Assembly: GCA_019246495.1 (NCBI GenBank)
Contig: JAFAQI010000260.1
Coordinates: forward strand, 1-7,618
Reading direction: 5' to 3'
DNA length: 7,618 nt
DNA from: Frankiales bacterium
GTDB taxonomy: Bacteria > Actinomycetota > Actinomycetes > JAFAQI01
The notes under the pieces were generated by a model. The model saw nothing but the letters and a program-made list of their open reading frames with translations. It ran no database searches and had not been told where the DNA came from. The position numbers and the translations under genes are program-made. This document shows, piece by piece, positions 5,781-7,618 of this stretch (its first letter is position 1; each line of letters begins with the position of its first letter).

Positions 5781-6941
5781 TCAGGCGATGGTCGCGTCGC
5801 TTGCGGGGTCGATGAGGACCTTGGCGTGCGCTTCCGGATCGGCGAGCGCCTCGAACGCACCCGCGACACCCGGCAGACCCACCGTCCCCGTTACCAGCGG
5901 CGACGGGTTGACTTTGCCCTCGGCCAGCATGTGCAACGTGTCGCGGAACTCGAGCGGCGAATAGCCGAGAACGAACCGCAGCTCGATCTCCTTGTTGATC
6001 GCCATCGACGGCCGGATGCGGTCGTCACCCATGCACACGCCGACGACGACAACCCGTGAGAATAACGGCGCGGCGCTGACGATCTGGTCGATGACACCGG
6101 GTACGCCGACACACTCGAACACCACCGGCGCCTTCGGCGTCGCGGCGCCAAGACGATCGGCGACACGGAAGACGTGATGCCACGACACCGGGAGCCGCTC
6201 GAGCTTGCCCATCGTGTCGAGCAGCAGATCGCCGGCCGCCGTGACCGACGTCAGGTAACCCCGCGAACCCATCGACGACCACGGCGACTCCGCCGCCGGA
6301 TCGACGACGACATCCGCGCCGCACCGCGTCGCCAGCGCCCGCCGCCCGGCGGAGAAGTCGCTCGCGATCACCGTCCGCACGCCGCGCGCCTTCAGCATCA
6401 GGATCACCGCGAGACCGATCGGCCCGCAGCCGATGACGATCGCGGCGCGGTTTTTCTTCACCTCGCCCCGGCGTACGGCGTGCCAGCCGATCGCCATCGG
6501 CTCGGTCAGCGCTGCTATCGGCGGCGCGAGCCCGTTGGGCACCGGCAGGGTCAGGGTCTCCTCGACGACGATCTGCTCGGCATAGGCACCCGGCGCGCCG
6601 GTCGCGAGGCCGATCGGATGCACGCCGTCCGGCCGGCGGAGCAGCGGCAGCGCGACTGCGAGCTGGCCGGACCGGATCGTCTTGCGGGCGCCCGGCCCGT
6701 GGTCGACGACCTCGCCGCAGAACTCATGCCCGAGCACGACGCTGTCGCCCCCGCGCATGAACCCGTCGTAGCCGGTCTCCACCAGCACGTCGGCGAGCTC
6801 GTCACTGCTGTGCCGGGCGTGCAGGTCGGAGCCGCAGATGCCGCAGCGGCGTACGGCGAGAAGCACCTGGCCCGGCCCCGGTTCGGGGTCCGGCAGGTCG
6901 GCGACGGCGAGGTTCTTCTGGTGGCAGACGACGGCCTTCAC
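5781..6941 (-). CDS. Zinc-dependent medium-chain alcohol dehydrogenase-like protein
   Basis: This is a 386-residue medium-chain dehydrogenase. The N-terminal GroES-like catalytic domain has C36 (RCGICGSDLH), H72-E73 (GHEFCGEV) and E147 (TEPMAIGWHAV) as probable catalytic-zinc ligands in the sorbitol-dehydrogenase style. The Rossmann domain has the GCGPIG motif (171-176). An acidic D195 at the end of the second strand favours NAD(H) over NADP(H). The four-cysteine structural-zinc loop normally near residues 95-115 is absent. An extra segment at about 218-270, between the Rossmann start and VVFECVGVPG, is longer than in classical enzymes. The substrate is unknown. The frame stays open 47 codons further upstream, but the GTG at 6939-6941 gives the family-typical MKAVVC start and has CAGGG 7 bases upstream. 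The stop lies 13 bp from that of tetR, so there is no room for a full terminator. A 5-bp inverted pair containing both stops (CCTGA 5763-5767 / TCAGG 5781-5785) could form a weak hairpin. Confidence 0.9.
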   Translation of the reverse strand: MKAVVCHQKNLAVADLPDPEPGPGQVLLAVRRCGICGSDLHARHSSDELADVLVETGYDGFMRGGDSVVLGHEFCGEVVDHGPGARKTIRSGQLAVALPLLRRPDGVHPIGLATGAPGAYAEQIVVEETLTLPVPNGLAPPIAALTEPMAIGWHAVRRGEVKKNRAAIVIGCGPIGLAVILMLKARGVRTVIASDFSAGRRALATRCGADVVVDPAAESPWSSMGSRGYLTSVTAAGDLLLDTMGKLERLPVSWHHVFRVADRLGAATPKAPVVFECVGVPGVIDQIVSAAPLFSRVVVVGVCMGDDRIRPSMAINKEIELRFVLGYSPLEFRDTLHMLAEGKVNPSPLVTGTVGLPGVAGAFEALADPEAHAKVLIDPASDATIA

Positions 6942-7107
6942 GCCCTCACCCTGGCACGGCGCTAGGAGAAGCGGCCGAGTGCGCCTAGACTGAGGCCGTC
7001 CCGAGGGACGCGGCCGCACATCGGCAATACGCCGCGAGCCAACGAGGTCGCAGCGATCAGCGCGACAGCAGTGGCCGCGCATCGTCAGCCGCCGCCCTTC
7101 GGTCGGT

Positions 7108-7141
7108 TCGTTGCTACGACGGCGCTACGGCGAAGCAACGA
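7108..7141. repeat. Perfect 8-bp inverted repeat upstream of the 7229 gene
   Basis: TCGTTGCT (7108-7115) and AGCAACGA (7134-7141) are perfect inverted arms around an 18-base spacer. The spacer region carries GCTACG twice (7113-7118 and 7124-7129, 11 bases apart). It lies about 90 bp before the GTG at 7229. It could be a leader hairpin or a regulator site; nothing in the sequence decides between these. Confidence 0.4.
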
Positions 7142-7204
7142 GTCGGGCCGCGCGTAGTGCGTGGTCCACGGGGACGGCGAGAGCCGTGATGCAGGGGCGA
7201 GTGC

Positions 7205-7218
7205 CTCTGCGAGCAGAG
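7205..7218. repeat. Short palindrome abutting the ribosome binding site of the 7229 gene
   Basis: CTCTGC-GA-GCAGAG is a 6+6 inverted repeat that runs into the Shine-Dalgarno AGAAGGAG (7217-7224). As RNA it could fold into a 5-bp stem with a CGAG loop whose 3' arm ends at the ribosome binding site. It may tune translation initiation or may be chance. I rate it as a real sequence feature of unknown function. Confidence 0.35.
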
Positions 7219-7228
7219 AAGGAGCCAG

Positions 7229-7618
7229 GTGCCCCCTCCAGCCCGGCGTCGTACCCGCGGTGGCCAAGCCGTGCCGCCGCGCGACGGCCAGCCACGCCAG
7301 GGCGGCGGAGCCAACGGCCAGCAGCGGCAGGCCAGTGGAGCCAACGGCCAGCAGCGCCAGGGCGGCGGCGGCAACCAGCGCCGCCAGCAGGACCGGCGAC
7401 CGCAGCGTCCCCAAGACGGCGGCGTCGTCGCAGTGCTCGCCCGCGCGCACCGCGGGGTCGATTCAGCGGTACAGCGCAGTCGCGTGACCCCGTCGACGCG
7501 AGCGACGTTCCAGGCCGTTGCGATCCTGCTGCGCGAGTGGCGCGAGCAGGTCAAGACCGACGACATGATCGAGTCGAAGCGGACCGCGGAACTGCGGCGC
7601 ATCGAGGGTTTGGCGACG
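7229..7618 (+). CDS. N-terminus of a probable SNF2-type DEAD/DEAH-box helicase, partial
   Basis: The frame opens after a TGA at 7187-7189. Its first start codon is the GTG at 7229-7231, 4 bases after a strong Shine-Dalgarno (AGAAGGAG, 7217-7224). It stays open for 130 codons to the window edge. Residues 1-65 are disordered and rich in Gln, Gly, Asn, Arg and Pro, with decapeptide repeats. From about 66 a helical region begins (VVAVLARAHRGVDSAVQ), followed by TRATFQAVAILLREWREQV and ending in LRRIEGLAT. This helical stretch resembles, from memory, the N-terminal region of a widespread actinobacterial SNF2-like helicase family, in which a similar motif precedes the ATPase motor. The helicase motifs themselves lie beyond the window, so this call is tentative. 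Third codon positions are GC-rich in this frame. The hydrophobic reverse-strand ORFs over this region are shadows of its CAG/GGC-rich codons. Confidence 0.6.
   Translation, partial: MPPPARRRTRGGQAVPPRDGQPRQGGGANGQQRQASGANGQQRQGGGGNQRRQQDRRPQRPQDGGVVAVLARAHRGVDSAVQRSRVTPSTRATFQAVAILLREWREQVKTDDMIESKRTAELRRIEGLAT
7277..7396 (+). repeat. 30-bp tandem repeat encoding a Gln/Gly/Asn decapeptide
   Basis: About four 30-bp units encode residues 17-56 of the 7229 gene. Two units are nearly identical (GANGQQRQ at residues 27-34 and 37-44); the flanking ones are degenerate (RDGQPRQG before, GGNQRRQQ after). At DNA level, a 20-base stretch at 7307-7326 recurs exactly at 7337-7356, and 7284-7308 closely matches 7344-7368. 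The repeat is in frame and would vary in copy number by slippage without breaking the gene. Confidence 0.75.

Larger units (their letters stand above)
6942..7228. other. Divergent intergenic region between the dehydrogenase and the 7229 gene
   Basis: These 287 bases separate two diverging genes and should hold both promoters. I see no convincing complete -35/-10 pair. TAGACT at 6986-6991 (+) could be a -10 for the rightward gene, which would then have a leader of about 230 bases. A short hairpin-capable sequence GTCCC-GA-GGGAC lies near 6998-7009. Two clearer inverted repeats (7108-7141 and 7205-7218) are listed separately. No credible ORF or RNA gene was found here. Confidence 0.5.

Noticed and set aside
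6942..7082. 47-codon N-terminal extension of the dehydrogenase
   Set aside because: It is Arg/Pro-rich with no similarity to the family start. The GTG at 6941 gives the typical MKAVVC N-terminus with a properly spaced CAGGG.
7277..7396. Tandem repeats as a CRISPR array
   Set aside because: The 30-bp period has no unique spacers and keeps the reading frame; it is a coding repeat.
7085..7450. Minus-strand 121-residue hydrophobic ORF resembling a small membrane protein
   Set aside because: Its hydrophobic Leu/Ala/Val run is the antisense of the CAG/GCC-rich repeats of the plus-strand gene starting at 7229. That gene has a strong Shine-Dalgarno and coherent C-terminal sequence.
7114..7602. Minus-strand 162-residue ORF
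   Set aside because: It is Arg/Ser/Cys/Trp-rich with no motif, and antisense to the better-supported plus-strand gene.

Overview
The window is GC-rich, and its real genes almost always carry G or C at the third codon position. It has GTG starts, a perfect actinobacterial-type LexA (SOS) box, a DUF222/13E12-type HNH protein and a mycothiol-isomerase-like DinB-fold protein. Together these point to an actinobacterial (Actinomycetota) chromosome; I cannot name the genus. I see no tRNA, rRNA, CRISPR array or insertion sequence.

Layout. (1) Bases 1-110 (+) hold the cysteine-rich C-terminus of a gene that begins outside the window. It converges, across a strong hairpin at 120-154, on (2) a TIGR03086/DinB-fold protein (180-713, -). 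(3) An HNH endonuclease of the DUF222/13E12 family (776-2023, -) lies 62 bp upstream of gene 2 on the same strand, preceded by a perfect SOS box at 2110-2125. Genes 3 and 2 may form a DNA-damage-inducible unit. (4) A secreted subtilisin-like protease (2227-3489, -) and (5) a lipoprotein with a type I periplasmic-binding-protein-like domain (3489-5096, -) are translationally coupled; the lipoprotein is first. (6) A TetR-type regulator (5150-5767, +) is divergent from that pair. The 53 bp between them hold an inverted repeat that overlaps a good minus-strand promoter, so TetR probably controls the pair and may control itself. (7) A zinc-dependent medium-chain dehydrogenase (5781-6941, -) converges on tetR with a 13-bp gap. 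(8) After a 287-bp divergent intergenic region, a gene with a strong Shine-Dalgarno starts at 7229 (+) and runs off the window. It has a Gln/Gly/Asn/Arg-rich decapeptide-repeat N-terminus, then a helical segment that I recognise, from memory only, as the N-terminal region of an actinobacterial SNF2-type helicase.

The most interesting part is the TetR / binding-lipoprotein / subtilase cluster (2227-5767). A ligand-binding-type lipoprotein with no visible ABC permease or ATPase is coupled to a subtilase with no recognisable I9 propeptide, under an apparent single-operator TetR switch with a near-leaderless promoter. This could be an extracellular sensing and proteolysis module, but that is inference. 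Second is the SOS box in front of the HNH gene.
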